Source: Actinomycetales bacterium (GTDB taxonomy: Bacteria; Actinomycetota; Actinomycetes; Actinomycetales; Dermabacteraceae). Taken from it: a DNA stretch of 12,812 nucleotides. The notes below the pieces were generated by a model. The model was not told the origin of the DNA. It saw nothing but the letters and a program-made list of their open reading frames with translations, and ran no database searches. The DNA is taken from contig JAAZLF010000516.1 of the NCBI GenBank assembly GCA_012799425.1, positions 1 through 12,812 of the forward strand, given 5' to 3'. Positions 6,462-12,812 of this stretch are shown piece by piece. Every line of letters begins with the position of its first letter. The stretch's first letter is position 1. The position numbers were made by a program, and so were the translations under genes.

Positions 6462-7616
6462 AAGAACGAGCGGGCAGCGGGGACGACCCTGCACGAGACG
6501 CCGGGCCTCACCCCGCACACGGCCGGGGGCCAGAGGTCAGCGACATCCAGCCCCGACGTGCCCGACGTGCTCGGCGTGCGCTCGCGGGCCCGGCGCTCCG
6601 CCCTGGTCCTGGCCTGCCTCGCCGCCGCCGCGCTGCTCAGCCTGCTGATCTGCCTCGGCATCGGCCCGGTGCCGATCTCCCCGACCACGACCGCGCAGGT
6701 GATCGGCCATCACCTCGGCCTGCCGACCCCCGCCGCCGGGGAGGCCTCGATCGATGCGATCGTCTGGGATGTGCGGCTGCCGCGCGTGCTGATGGGGGCG
6801 GCCGTGGGCGCCTGCCTCGCGATCAGCGGCGCGGCGCTGCAGGCGATGGTGCGCAACATGCTCGCCGACCCCTACATCCTCGGCGTCTCCGGGGGTGCCT
6901 CCACCGGCGCGGCGGCCGCGATCCTGTTCGGGGTCGGCGCCGCGTTCGGACAGTACGCGCAATCGCTGCTCGCGTTCGTCGGCGCGCTCGGGGCGGCGCT
7001 GCTGGTGTTCTTCATCGCCCGCGCCGGCGGGCGGGTCACCTCGCTGCGGCTGCTGCTCTCCGGGGTCGCGGTGGGCTATGCGCTCACCGCCGTGACCAAC
7101 CTGCTGATCTTCTCCTCGGACTCCGCCGAGGGGTCGCGCTCGGTGATGTTCTGGATGCTGGGTTCCCTGTCGCTGGCGCGCTGGAACGCCTTCCTGCTGA
7201 TCGCGGCGCTCGCGGCCGCCCTCGGAGTGCTGGGGATGGTCTCCGGCGCGCGGGTGCTGGATGCGCTGAGCGCCGGCGACGAGATCGCGCACGGCCTGGG
7301 CATCTCCCCGGACCGTGCCCGGATCGGCTTCCTGCTGATGGTCTCGCTGTGCACCGCGGCCGCGGTCGCCGGCGCCGGTGCGATCGGTTTCGTGGGCCTG
7401 GTCATCCCGCACCTGGCTCGGCGCCTGGTGGGAGCTCGGCACCGTGTGCTGATCCCGGCGAGCGCCCTGCTGGGCTCGCTGTTCCTGCTGTGGGCCGACG
7501 CCTTCGCACGGGTGGTGATGCAGCCGCGCGAGCTGCCGATCGGCGTGATCACCGCGGCGATCGGCGCCCCGTTCCTGCTGCTCCTCGTCCGCCGCCTCTA
7601 CTCCCGTCATGGGTGA
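6459..7616 (+). CDS. FecCD/BtuC-type ABC transporter permease
   Basis: Inner-membrane permease of a siderophore/cobalamin/metal-chelate ABC importer, 385 residues. A hydrophilic N-terminal extension of about 45 residues, rich in Thr, Pro and Arg, precedes the first helix (47-67) and is longer than in most relatives. Family motifs are RLPR (106-109), GAALQAMVRNMLADPYILG (124-142) followed by VSGGAS, a C-terminal GAIGFVGLVIPHLARRL, and ELPIGVITAAIGAPF. About nine to ten hydrophobic helices can be counted. Only one permease gene is present, so it probably forms a homodimer, as BtuC does. The GTG start at 6459 lacks a ribosome site but stands 7 bases after a TANNNT element, which supports leaderless expression. 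It is the first gene of a four-gene set with a binding protein, an ATPase and a methyltransferase. Confidence 0.9.
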   Translation: MKNERAAGTTLHETPGLTPHTAGGQRSATSSPDVPDVLGVRSRARRSALVLACLAAAALLSLLICLGIGPVPISPTTTAQVIGHHLGLPTPAAGEASIDAIVWDVRLPRVLMGAAVGACLAISGAALQAMVRNMLADPYILGVSGGASTGAAAAILFGVGAAFGQYAQSLLAFVGALGAALLVFFIARAGGRVTSLRLLLSGVAVGYALTAVTNLLIFSSDSAEGSRSVMFWMLGSLSLARWNAFLLIAALAAALGVLGMVSGARVLDALSAGDEIAHGLGISPDRARIGFLLMVSLCTAAAVAGAGAIGFVGLVIPHLARRLVGARHRVLIPASALLGSLFLLWADAFARVVMQPRELPIGVITAAIGAPFLLLLVRRLYSRHG

Positions 7617-7621
7617 GCGGG

Positions 7622-7668
7622 GTGCTGCGAGCCGGCGAGCGGGAGGAGCTCGCTCGAGCACGCAGCAC
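7622..7668 (+). other. Intercistronic stem-loop between permease and binding-protein genes
   Basis: The 104-base gap between the permease stop and the next ATG contains a nested inverted repeat. GTGCTGCG at 7622-7629 pairs with CGCAGCAC at 7661-7668, and CGAGCG at 7636-7641 pairs with CGCTCG at 7651-7656. There is no T-run. It is probably an RNA-processing or partial-termination structure that sets the ratio of permease to binding protein; a separate promoter was not recognised in the rest of the gap. Confidence 0.45.
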
Positions 7669-7720
7669 TGAGCACCCGCCCGACCCCTCAGCCCGCACCG
7701 CCCCCTCCGGAAGGTTCCCC

Positions 7721-8764
7721 ATGGACCAGCCCCCCATCCGCCGCCCCGCCGTCGGTCTCGTGCGTCGGCGCACCGCTTTGGCCGGTCTGCTCGGGTTGGT
7801 GAGCCTGACTGCCGCCTGCGGCGCGGACGCAGGCGATGCCGACACGGCATCGGACGGCGGCGGCGAGGCGGGCGGCTTCCCGCTCGAGCTCGCGAACTGC
7901 GAGGCGACGCTCACCATCGAGGCTCCGCCGGAGCGGATCGTGCTGCTGGAATCCGCGCCGGTGACCGCGCTCGACGGGATCGGGGTGCTGGACAGGGTCG
8001 TCTCCCGCGCCGGCGCCTTCCCGCCCGGTTACTACGACGAGGACCTGACCGGCCGCCTCGAAGCGATCCCGGCCCTGTCCGAGGACATCGACGCCTCCGG
8101 CCACCTGCAGATCTCGCAGGAGCTGGTGATCGCTCAGCAGCCGGACATCGTCTTCGGGCTGCCGAACGGGGTCACCCGCGAGGCGCTTGCCGATGCGGGT
8201 GCCGAGGTGCTGGTCCAGGACATCTACTGCGGCGACCTCGCGGAGCGGTCGAGCTTCGAGACGCTGTACGCCATGATCAGCACCTACGGCAGGATCTTCG
8301 ACCGGGTCACGGAAGCGGACTCGCTGGCCTCCGGCCTGCAGGAGCGGGTCGCCGCGGTCTCCGACTCCGCCCGAGGCCTCACCACGGCGACCGCGGCCGT
8401 GCTCTATCCCTCGCTCGGCGGCGGGCCGCTGTACACCTATGGCGCCGGCTCGATGGTCACCGCGCAGCTGGACGCGCTCGGCATCGAGAACGTCTTCGCC
8501 GACACCGCAGAGCGCGTGTTCGAGATCAGCTCGGAACCGCTGCTGGCGGCCGACCCGGACGTGCTGATCGTGCTCCACCAGAGCGAGGGCGACGGCACCG
8601 CGCTCACCGCGGAGATGATCACCCAGGATCAGCTCTCCGGCCTGCGCGCCGTCCAGGAGCAGGCGGTGCTGCCGCTGCTGTTCAACTTCGCAGAGCCCTC
8701 CTCACCGCTGGTGGTCGACGGGCTGGAGAGGATCCACGAGTGGCTGCTCGAGCTGGAGGGATGA
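7721..8764 (+). CDS. FecB/BtuF-type metal-chelate-binding lipoprotein
   Basis: Extracellular binding protein for the FecCD-type importer, 347 residues, PeripBP_2 fold. The N-terminus has RRRTALAG (15-22), a hydrophobic stretch and LTAAC, with Cys33 as the probable lipid anchor. The Arg cluster is compatible with Tat export, and the Thr at -3 is a slightly atypical lipobox. The mature part starts with an Asp/Gly-rich spacer, then NCEATLTIEAPPERIVLL (59-76), the usual opening of siderophore/cobalamin binding proteins. QQPDIVFGLP and AADPDVLIVLHQ mark the ends of the two lobes. The ATG at 7721 has GGAAGG 6 bases upstream. Its stop overlaps the ATPase start by four bases. The ligand cannot be named; a His-rich metal sensor upstream hints at a metal or metal chelate rather than a vitamin. 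Confidence 0.9.
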   Translation: MDQPPIRRPAVGLVRRRTALAGLLGLVSLTAACGADAGDADTASDGGGEAGGFPLELANCEATLTIEAPPERIVLLESAPVTALDGIGVLDRVVSRAGAFPPGYYDEDLTGRLEAIPALSEDIDASGHLQISQELVIAQQPDIVFGLPNGVTREALADAGAEVLVQDIYCGDLAERSSFETLYAMISTYGRIFDRVTEADSLASGLQERVAAVSDSARGLTTATAAVLYPSLGGGPLYTYGAGSMVTAQLDALGIENVFADTAERVFEISSEPLLAADPDVLIVLHQSEGDGTALTAEMITQDQLSGLRAVQEQAVLPLLFNFAEPSSPLVVDGLERIHEWLLELEG

Positions 8765-9582
8765 ACGTGCCGGTGCTGGAGGCTCGCGGCCTCCGCCATG
8801 CCTTCGGCACCGCCGAGGTGCTGCGCGGGGTGGACCTGTCCGTCACCGATGGCGAGGTGGTCGGTCTCGTCGGTCCCAACGGCAGTGGGAAGACCACCGC
8901 CCTGCGGATCCTGCACCGCGCCCTGGTGCCGAGCGCCGGCCAGGTGCTGCTCGCAGGCCGTGACCTCGGCGAGCATTCGGGCCGCGAGCGGGCGCAGCAG
9001 ATCGCGGTGATGGCCCAGGAGCTCGCCGGCGAGGTCCCGCTGAGCGTCGCGGACGTGGTGCTGCTGGGGCGCATCCCGCACGCGGGGGCCTTCGGCTCCA
9101 GCTCCGAGGAGGATCTGCAGATCGCCGCCGAGGCGCTCGCCGACGCCGGCGCCCTGCACCTGGCGCGGCGCGAGTTCGGGCTCCTCTCCGGCGGCGAGAA
9201 GCAGCGGGTGCTGATCGCCCGCGCGCTCGCCCAGCAGCCCCGGCTGCTGCTGATGGACGAGCCCACCAACCATCTGGACATCGGCTCCCAGCACCACGTG
9301 CTGCAGATCGTGCGCGGACGGGGCCTGGCGACGGTGGTCGTGCTGCATGACCTGAACCTCGCCGCCCGCTACTGCGACCGGGTGATCGTGCTGGACCGCG
9401 GCCGAGTGCAGGCCGAGGGCCCGCCCTCCTCTGCGCTCGCGGCGGAGCTGGTCACCGCCACCTACGATGTCGCCGCCGAACGCGCCACCGCCGACGACGG
9501 CACCGCCCAGCTCCTGTTCCGCGGGCACCGCCCCGCACCCGCCACCCGCCCGGAGGAGACCCCCGTTGACGCCCACCGCTGA
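8761..9582 (+). CDS. FecE/BtuD-type ABC transporter ATPase
   Basis: Cytoplasmic ATP-hydrolysing subunit of the FecCD-type importer, 273 residues. All catalytic motifs are intact: Walker A GPNGSGKTT (38-46), Q-loop Gln86, signature LSGGEKQR (142-149), Walker B LLLMDEP (162-168), D-loop HLD (171-173) and the switch His196 in VLHDLN. The C-terminal 35 residues (from about 239) are a Pro/Arg/Ala-rich tail without a recognised regulatory domain. The start at 8761 is preferred because it gives the ATGA overlap with the binding-protein gene and removes seven unconserved residues. The end overlaps the methyltransferase start by 17 bases, so the cluster is tightly coupled. Confidence 0.94.
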   Translation: MNVPVLEARGLRHAFGTAEVLRGVDLSVTDGEVVGLVGPNGSGKTTALRILHRALVPSAGQVLLAGRDLGEHSGRERAQQIAVMAQELAGEVPLSVADVVLLGRIPHAGAFGSSSEEDLQIAAEALADAGALHLARREFGLLSGGEKQRVLIARALAQQPRLLLMDEPTNHLDIGSQHHVLQIVRGRGLATVVVLHDLNLAARYCDRVIVLDRGRVQAEGPPSSALAAELVTATYDVAAERATADDGTAQLLFRGHRPAPATRPEETPVDAHR

Positions 9583-10294
9583 ACCCGTCCAGGAAGCCTG
9601 GAACCAGTACTGGTCCCGGTACGCCGCGGAGTACGACGAGCACCAGCTGGCCCGGCTCGCCCGCCCGGGCGAGCGCGAGACCTGGGCCCGGGTATGGGGC
9701 TCCGTGCTGCCCGCAGGAACGCAGACGATCCTGGACGCCGGCACAGGCAGCGGGAACATGGCGCTGCTGCTCGCCGGTGAGGGCTACGAGGTGACCGGCA
9801 TCGACCTCGCGGCCGGGATGCTCGAGCAGGCACGCGCCAAGGCGGAGCGCCACCCTCACCCGCCGACCTTCCTCGTCGGCGATGCGGTGGACCCTCCGTT
9901 CTCGCCGGGATCCTTCGACGCGATCGTCTCGCGATACCTGCTGTGGACGCTGCGGGACGCTCCCGCCGCCCTCGAGCGCTGGCACCGGGCGCTGCGCCCC
10001 GGCGGGGTGCTGGTCGCGGTGGACGCACCCTGGTTCCAGACACCCGAGGAGCTCCCCCGGCAGACCGCGCGGCAGCAGCATTTCGCCTCGGCCTATGACG
10101 AGACCGCCTTCGCCCGCCTGCCCTTCGGCCGTGCCGGGACGGCACAGATCCGCGCCGAATGGGAAGCGGCGGGCTTCACGGACGTACGGGTCGACCCCTT
10201 GCCCGAGGTGCTCGCACTGGACCGGGCGCACGGCGTCGCCCCCGGCCACGAGCCGGAGCTGCAGTACCGGTTCAGCGCGCGCCGCGCGGCCTGA
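9566..10294 (+). CDS. Class I SAM-dependent methyltransferase linked to the transporter
   Basis: A 242-residue methyltransferase of the Methyltransf_11/25 type. Motif I is ILDAGTGSGN (55-64), the acidic residue after strand 2 is Asp80 (GIDLAAGML), GDA lies at 105-107, and the motif IV region is FDAIVSRYLLWTL (117-129), followed by LRPGGVLVAVDAPW (143-156). The start is a TTG at 9566-9568 with GGAGGAG 7 bases upstream, inside the end of the ATPase gene. Longer forms would translate low-complexity sequence that shadows the ATPase. There is no Cys in the protein, which argues against an arsenite methyltransferase despite the ArsR gene nearby. Coupling to an ABC importer suggests that it modifies the imported chelator or cofactor; the substrate is unknown. 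Its stop lies 6 bases from the convergent TolB-like stop. Confidence 0.86.
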   Translation: MTPTAEPVQEAWNQYWSRYAAEYDEHQLARLARPGERETWARVWGSVLPAGTQTILDAGTGSGNMALLLAGEGYEVTGIDLAAGMLEQARAKAERHPHPPTFLVGDAVDPPFSPGSFDAIVSRYLLWTLRDAPAALERWHRALRPGGVLVAVDAPWFQTPEELPRQTARQQHFASAYDETAFARLPFGRAGTAQIRAEWEAAGFTDVRVDPLPEVLALDRAHGVAPGHEPELQYRFSARRAA

Positions 10295-10304
10295 CGGGGG
10301 TCAG
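10291..10304. terminator. Small dyad spanning the convergent stop codons
   Basis: CTGAC (10291-10295) and GTCAG (10300-10304) are inverted repeats around GGGG, and they contain the TGA stops of both convergent genes. The 5-bp stem is short for a terminator and has no T-run. It may be chance, but no better stop signal was found between the two genes. Confidence 0.2.
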
Positions 10305-11215
10305 CTCCCCACCGGGTACTCCACATAGGCGAGCTGTCGCGAATCCGGGGCCCAGCTGTTCACGTTCATCGTGCCCTGCCCGCCGAACACCCGCGCGAGA
10401 TCGCGGATGCCGGTGCCGTCTGTCGCACACAGGCGCAGCAGGACCTCGCGATCGGCGGGGTGCCCCTGCGTACCGGGCGGGAAGCTCACGTAGGCGATCC
10501 GGGCGCCGTCCGGGGAGAGGTGCGGGAACCAGTTCACGCGCTCGTCGTCGGTGAGCTGCTCGTGGCCCGAGCCGTCGGCCCGCATCCGGAACAGCTGCGC
10601 GTGGCCGGCGACGCTGCTGCCCCGTTCGGAGTTGAAGTAGATCCAGGCGCCGTCCGGGGAGAACTCGGCGCCGTCGTCGGGGTGCTCGTCCTTCGTGAGG
10701 GCGGTGGCCCCACCGCCGGTCGCGGGGCTCGTCACCACGTTCGGGGCGATCCAGGAGCCGTCGGCCCGCCGCTCGACGGCGATGTACGCGAGGGTCGTGC
10801 CGTCGGGGCTGACGCCGTGCAGGAAGTGCAGTCGCCCGTCGTCCCGGGTGATCTGCACGGCGGGGCCGCCGGCGAGCGGGGCGCGATGGATCCGGCCGTC
10901 GTCCGCGGAGACGAAGACGTGCTCGCCGTCGGGGTCGAGCACGTGGTCGTTGTTCAGCGCCGGCAGACCCCCGAGCTCGATCCGCTGCGGCATCCCGCCC
11001 TCGGCGGCGAGACGGAACAGGTGCCCGTCGCCGTTGAGGATCAGCTCCGCGCCGTCGAGCGTCCAGTTCGGTGCCTCGTAGAGCACGCTGGCGGATTCGT
11101 GGAGGACACGGTCCTCGCCGGTGTCGACATCGATCACGTGGACGCGGGAACGCTGGCCGGGAGCGAGAGTGCGGGGCACGGGAACGACCTTGTCACGAGG
11201 GGCTGGTGGCCCCAT
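10301..11215 (-). CDS. TolB-like beta-propeller (PD40 repeat) protein
   Basis: A 304-residue soluble protein made of WD40-like/PD40 repeats. Repeated blade signatures are LDPDGEHVFVSADDG, VSPDGTTLAYIAVE, FSPDGAWIYFNSERG, LSPDGARIAYVSFP and WAPDSRQLAYVEYP, giving about five to six blades. There is no signal peptide, so unlike periplasmic TolB it is probably cytoplasmic. The ATG at 11213-11215 is chosen because GGGGAG lies about 7 bases upstream; an in-frame ATG at 11336-11338 would read through the padR promoter. A GTG about 12 codons downstream is an alternative. It is divergent from padR across a 150-base gap. The function is unknown; such proteins often bind peptides or sugars or act as scaffolds. 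The single Cys lies in LLRLCATDGTG. Confidence 0.82.
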   Translation of the reverse strand: MGPPAPRDKVVPVPRTLAPGQRSRVHVIDVDTGEDRVLHESASVLYEAPNWTLDGAELILNGDGHLFRLAAEGGMPQRIELGGLPALNNDHVLDPDGEHVFVSADDGRIHRAPLAGGPAVQITRDDGRLHFLHGVSPDGTTLAYIAVERRADGSWIAPNVVTSPATGGGATALTKDEHPDDGAEFSPDGAWIYFNSERGSSVAGHAQLFRMRADGSGHEQLTDDERVNWFPHLSPDGARIAYVSFPPGTQGHPADREVLLRLCATDGTGIRDLARVFGGQGTMNVNSWAPDSRQLAYVEYPVGS

Positions 11216-11292
11216 CCTGTCACTCCCCCCGGTCCTGGGCACCGGACGTCGGGGCCCTTGACCACCGGCGTCACCGCCCGGTCGGGCCCCGA

Positions 11293-11321
11293 ACTCTGGA
11301 AGCCATCGCCGGTCACGACAA
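11293..11321 (-). promoter_or_regulatory. Possible promoter of the TolB-like gene
   Basis: On the minus strand TTGTCG (11321-11316) and CAGAGT (11298-11293) are separated by 17 bases. They lie about 80 bases upstream of the start at 11215. The -35 fits well but the -10 is weak. Confidence 0.25.
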
Positions 11322-11328
11322 TGGCCTC

Positions 11329-11365
11329 TAGACAACACTGTGTGTCACACACTATGGTGTGAGGC
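11329..11365 (+). promoter_or_regulatory. Leaderless padR promoter with overlapping inverted repeats
   Basis: TAGACA (11329-11334) and TATGGT (11353-11358) are separated by 18 bases, and the ATG follows 7 bases after the -10, so the transcript is probably leaderless. Two inverted repeats overlap it: GTGTG-T-CACAC (11340-11350) in the spacer and CACAC-TATG-GTGTG (11348-11361) over the -10. PadR proteins commonly bind such dyads in their own promoters, so autorepression is likely. The dyad could also act on the divergent TolB-like gene, whose start is 150 bases away. Confidence 0.6.
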
Positions 11366-11713
11366 ATGGGCGAATCCCTCGATCTCCACCTGCAGGAGCT
11401 CCGGCGCGGCACCGTCGTGCTGGCGTGCCTGCAGCTGCTGCGCACCCCCGGATACGGCTACGGCCTGCTCCAGGATCTCGAGGGCCACGGCTTCGCCACC
11501 GACGCCAACACGCTCTACCCCCTCCTGCGTCGCCTCGAGAAGCAGGAGTTCCTCACCAGCGAATGGAACACCGACGAGTCCCGGCCGCGGAAGTTCTACC
11601 GCACCTCCCCTGAGGGAGAGCGCCTCGCGGGCACCCTCACCGCCGAGTGGAGCGCGTTGACCAGCGCCATCCGCTCCCTCACCACCGACCCACCCAGGGA
11701 CGAGGAGTCCTGA
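11366..11713 (+). CDS. PadR-family transcriptional regulator
   Basis: A 115-residue winged-helix regulator of the short PadR subfamily 2. The domain covers about residues 10-85: LRRGTVVLACLQLLRTPGYGYGLLQDL, then the recognition-helix region ANTLYPLLRRLEKQEFL and the wing SEWNTDESRPRKFYRTSPEGERLA. The GYGYxLL and LYPLLRRLE patterns are diagnostic. The C-terminal helix (about 86-106) is the usual dimer helix. Ligands of such regulators are mostly toxic compounds or unknown. It is followed one base later by a membrane protein with a HAAS-like domain, a pairing seen widely in Gram-positive bacteria. Confidence 0.93.
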   Translation: MGESLDLHLQELRRGTVVLACLQLLRTPGYGYGLLQDLEGHGFATDANTLYPLLRRLEKQEFLTSEWNTDESRPRKFYRTSPEGERLAGTLTAEWSALTSAIRSLTTDPPRDEES

Positions 11714-11714
11714 C

Positions 11715-12668
11715 ATGAACACCGAACTCACCGAGCGCTACCTCCGGGCCGCGATCACCGGCCTGCCCGCCTCGACGCAGGAGGACCTCCGCACCGAGCT
11801 GACCGCGCTGATCATGGACGCCACCGAGGCGCGGATCGACCAGGGCGAGGAGCCCTCACAGGCCGAACGGGCCGTGCTCACCCAGCTGGGCGACCCCGCG
11901 ATCCTCGCCGCCGAGTACGCGGATCGCCCTCTTCATCTGATCGGCCCGGGCTACTACCTCACATGGCGACGGCTGCTGAGGCTGCTGCTGTGGATCGTGC
12001 CCGCCTGCGCCGTCGCCGGCGTCGCGATCGGCCAGGTCCTCGTGGGGTCGGAGCTCGGCACCGTGATCGGCGAGTCGATCGCCGTGGGCATCGGCGCCGT
12101 CGTGCACGTGTGCTTCTGGGTGACGGTCGTGTTCATGGTCCTCGAGCGCACCGGAGCGGACACGGGCACCGCCTGGGACCTGGACCAGCTGCCCGAGCTG
12201 GACTCCCCCACCACCAGCCGCGTCGACGCGATCGCTTCCGTGGCGCTCGTCGTCATCGGCACGGTCGCGGTGCTGTGGGATCAGCTCCGCGGGATCCTCC
12301 GCATCGATGGGGAGGCCCTGTCCCTCCTGAGCCCGGGCCTGTGGCCCGGGTGGATCGCGGCGCTGCTCGCGCTGATGCTCCTCGAGGCAGTCCTCGCCGT
12401 GGCGGTCGCGCTCCGCCGGCGCTGGAGCCCGGCGCTGGCCACGATGAACACTGCGCTGGCGGTGCTGTTCATGAGCTGGGCGCTCACCCTGATCGGCCGC
12501 GACCAGCTGGTCAATCCCGAGTTCGTGGATCTCGCCCTGCGAAGCAACGGGGTGGACGAGACCGCTCTGAGCGTCATCGCCGTCATCCTGGTGCTCTCGA
12601 TCATCGGCACCTCCGCGTGGGACATCGCCGATGGCTGGCGGAAGACCGCCCGGGATCGTCGGCGGTGA
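11715..12668 (+). CDS. HAAS-like domain membrane protein, PadR partner
   Basis: A 317-residue integral membrane protein. Residues 1-72 form a helical, charged cytoplasmic domain (LTERYLRAAITGLPAS...DLRTELTALIMD...AVLTQLGDPAILAAEY) that matches the HAAS/DUF1700-type signalling domain. About six hydrophobic helices follow, near 85-110, 118-142, 172-190, 210-233, 244-261 and 284-302. The C-terminus is basic. The start lies one base after the padR stop and uses GAGGAG within the end of padR, so the genes form a coupled pair. In known examples the HAAS-domain protein works with PadR in envelope or stress regulation; the exact role here is unknown. Confidence 0.85.
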   Translation: MNTELTERYLRAAITGLPASTQEDLRTELTALIMDATEARIDQGEEPSQAERAVLTQLGDPAILAAEYADRPLHLIGPGYYLTWRRLLRLLLWIVPACAVAGVAIGQVLVGSELGTVIGESIAVGIGAVVHVCFWVTVVFMVLERTGADTGTAWDLDQLPELDSPTTSRVDAIASVALVVIGTVAVLWDQLRGILRIDGEALSLLSPGLWPGWIAALLALMLLEAVLAVAVALRRRWSPALATMNTALAVLFMSWALTLIGRDQLVNPEFVDLALRSNGVDETALSVIAVILVLSIIGTSAWDIADGWRKTARDRRR

Positions 12669-12675
12669 GCATGCG

Positions 12676-12690
12676 GCGCCCGCAGGGCGC
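12676..12690. terminator. Small GC hairpin between convergent genes
   Basis: GCGCCC (12676-12681) and GGGCGC (12685-12690) form a 6-bp stem around GCA. It lies between the stop at 12668 and the convergent stop at 12697-12699, where a bidirectional terminator would be expected. There is no T-run, so strength is uncertain. Confidence 0.35.
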
Positions 12691-12696
12691 TCGTGA

Positions 12697-12812
12697 TCAG
12701 GTCTCGCCGGTGGAGACGGAACGCCCCGCTGCGGCGGGCCCGGCCCCCGCCGTCCCGTCGTTCCGGGCGTGCTCGTCACGGCGGGTCGCACAGAGGCTGG
12801 CCAGCAGCGCCA
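12697..12812 (-). CDS. C-terminal fragment of an unidentified gene entering from the right edge
   Basis: On the minus strand a frame open from the window edge reads ALLASLCATRRDEHARNDG and then a Gly/Ala-rich tail ending in STGET before the TGA at 12697-12699. Of the 37 complete codons all but about four end in G or C, which supports true coding. The other two minus frames lack this bias or stop early. The fragment has a hydrophobic run followed by a basic, disordered tail, as at the end of many membrane transporters, but it is too short to name. Confidence 0.5.
   Translation of the reverse strand, partial: ALLASLCATRRDEHARNDGTAGAGPAAAGRSVSTGET

Noticed and set aside
6537..7850. A 437-codon minus-strand frame opposite the permease gene
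   Set aside because: Antisense shadow with low-complexity composition; the plus strand encodes a clear FecCD-type permease.
9452..10249. Minus-strand frames opposite the methyltransferase
   Set aside because: No family features; the plus strand has all class I methyltransferase motifs.
9566..10294. Arsenite methyltransferase, suggested by the upstream ArsR gene
   Set aside because: The protein contains no Cys, whereas ArsM enzymes need conserved Cys residues.
1..12812. CRISPR array, tRNA, rRNA or mobile element
   Set aside because: No spaced direct repeats, cloverleaf-like sequences, transposase or integrase frames, or terminal repeats were seen.

Overview
The window is about 70% GC with strong G/C preference at third codon positions, GTG and TTG starts, tight ATGA gene overlaps and leaderless-type promoters. 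This points to a high-GC actinobacterium. The protein types and a DtxR/IdeR-type iron box suggest a member of the Micrococcales, possibly near Brachybacterium; the genus is a guess. No RNA genes, insertion sequences, CRISPR arrays or phage genes were seen.

Region 1 (1-4463) is a divergent unit built around one 19-bp iron box at 3024-3042. Leftward runs a peptide/nickel/metallophore-type ABC importer: a family 5 substrate-binding lipoprotein, a DppB-type permease and the start of a DppC-type permease, which runs off the left edge. The binding-protein gene carries an in-frame TGA at 1386-1388. The same frame then continues for 54 well-coded codons to a second TGA at 1221-1223. Rightward run two overlapping genes for small alpha/beta proteins that look like distant relatives of each other and have no recognised function. 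The shared iron box suggests an iron-responsive uptake-and-processing module.

Region 2 (4489-5862) is a single leftward gene for a NupC-type concentrative nucleoside transporter with an unusually long acidic, Gly/Ala-rich linker.

Region 3 (5976-10294) is a rightward metal-uptake-like cluster: an ArsR/SmtB-family regulator with a His-rich tail, then a FecCD/BtuC permease, a binding lipoprotein, an ATPase and a class I SAM-dependent methyltransferase with a TTG start. A 22-bp operator-like palindrome covers the -10 element and the GTG start of the permease gene, so the neighbouring ArsR protein is the obvious candidate to control it.

Region 4 (10301-12812) holds a leftward TolB-like beta-propeller gene, then a rightward leaderless PadR regulator followed one base later by a six-helix membrane protein with an N-terminal HAAS-like domain. 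The last 116 bases hold the C-terminal end of a leftward gene that enters from the right edge.
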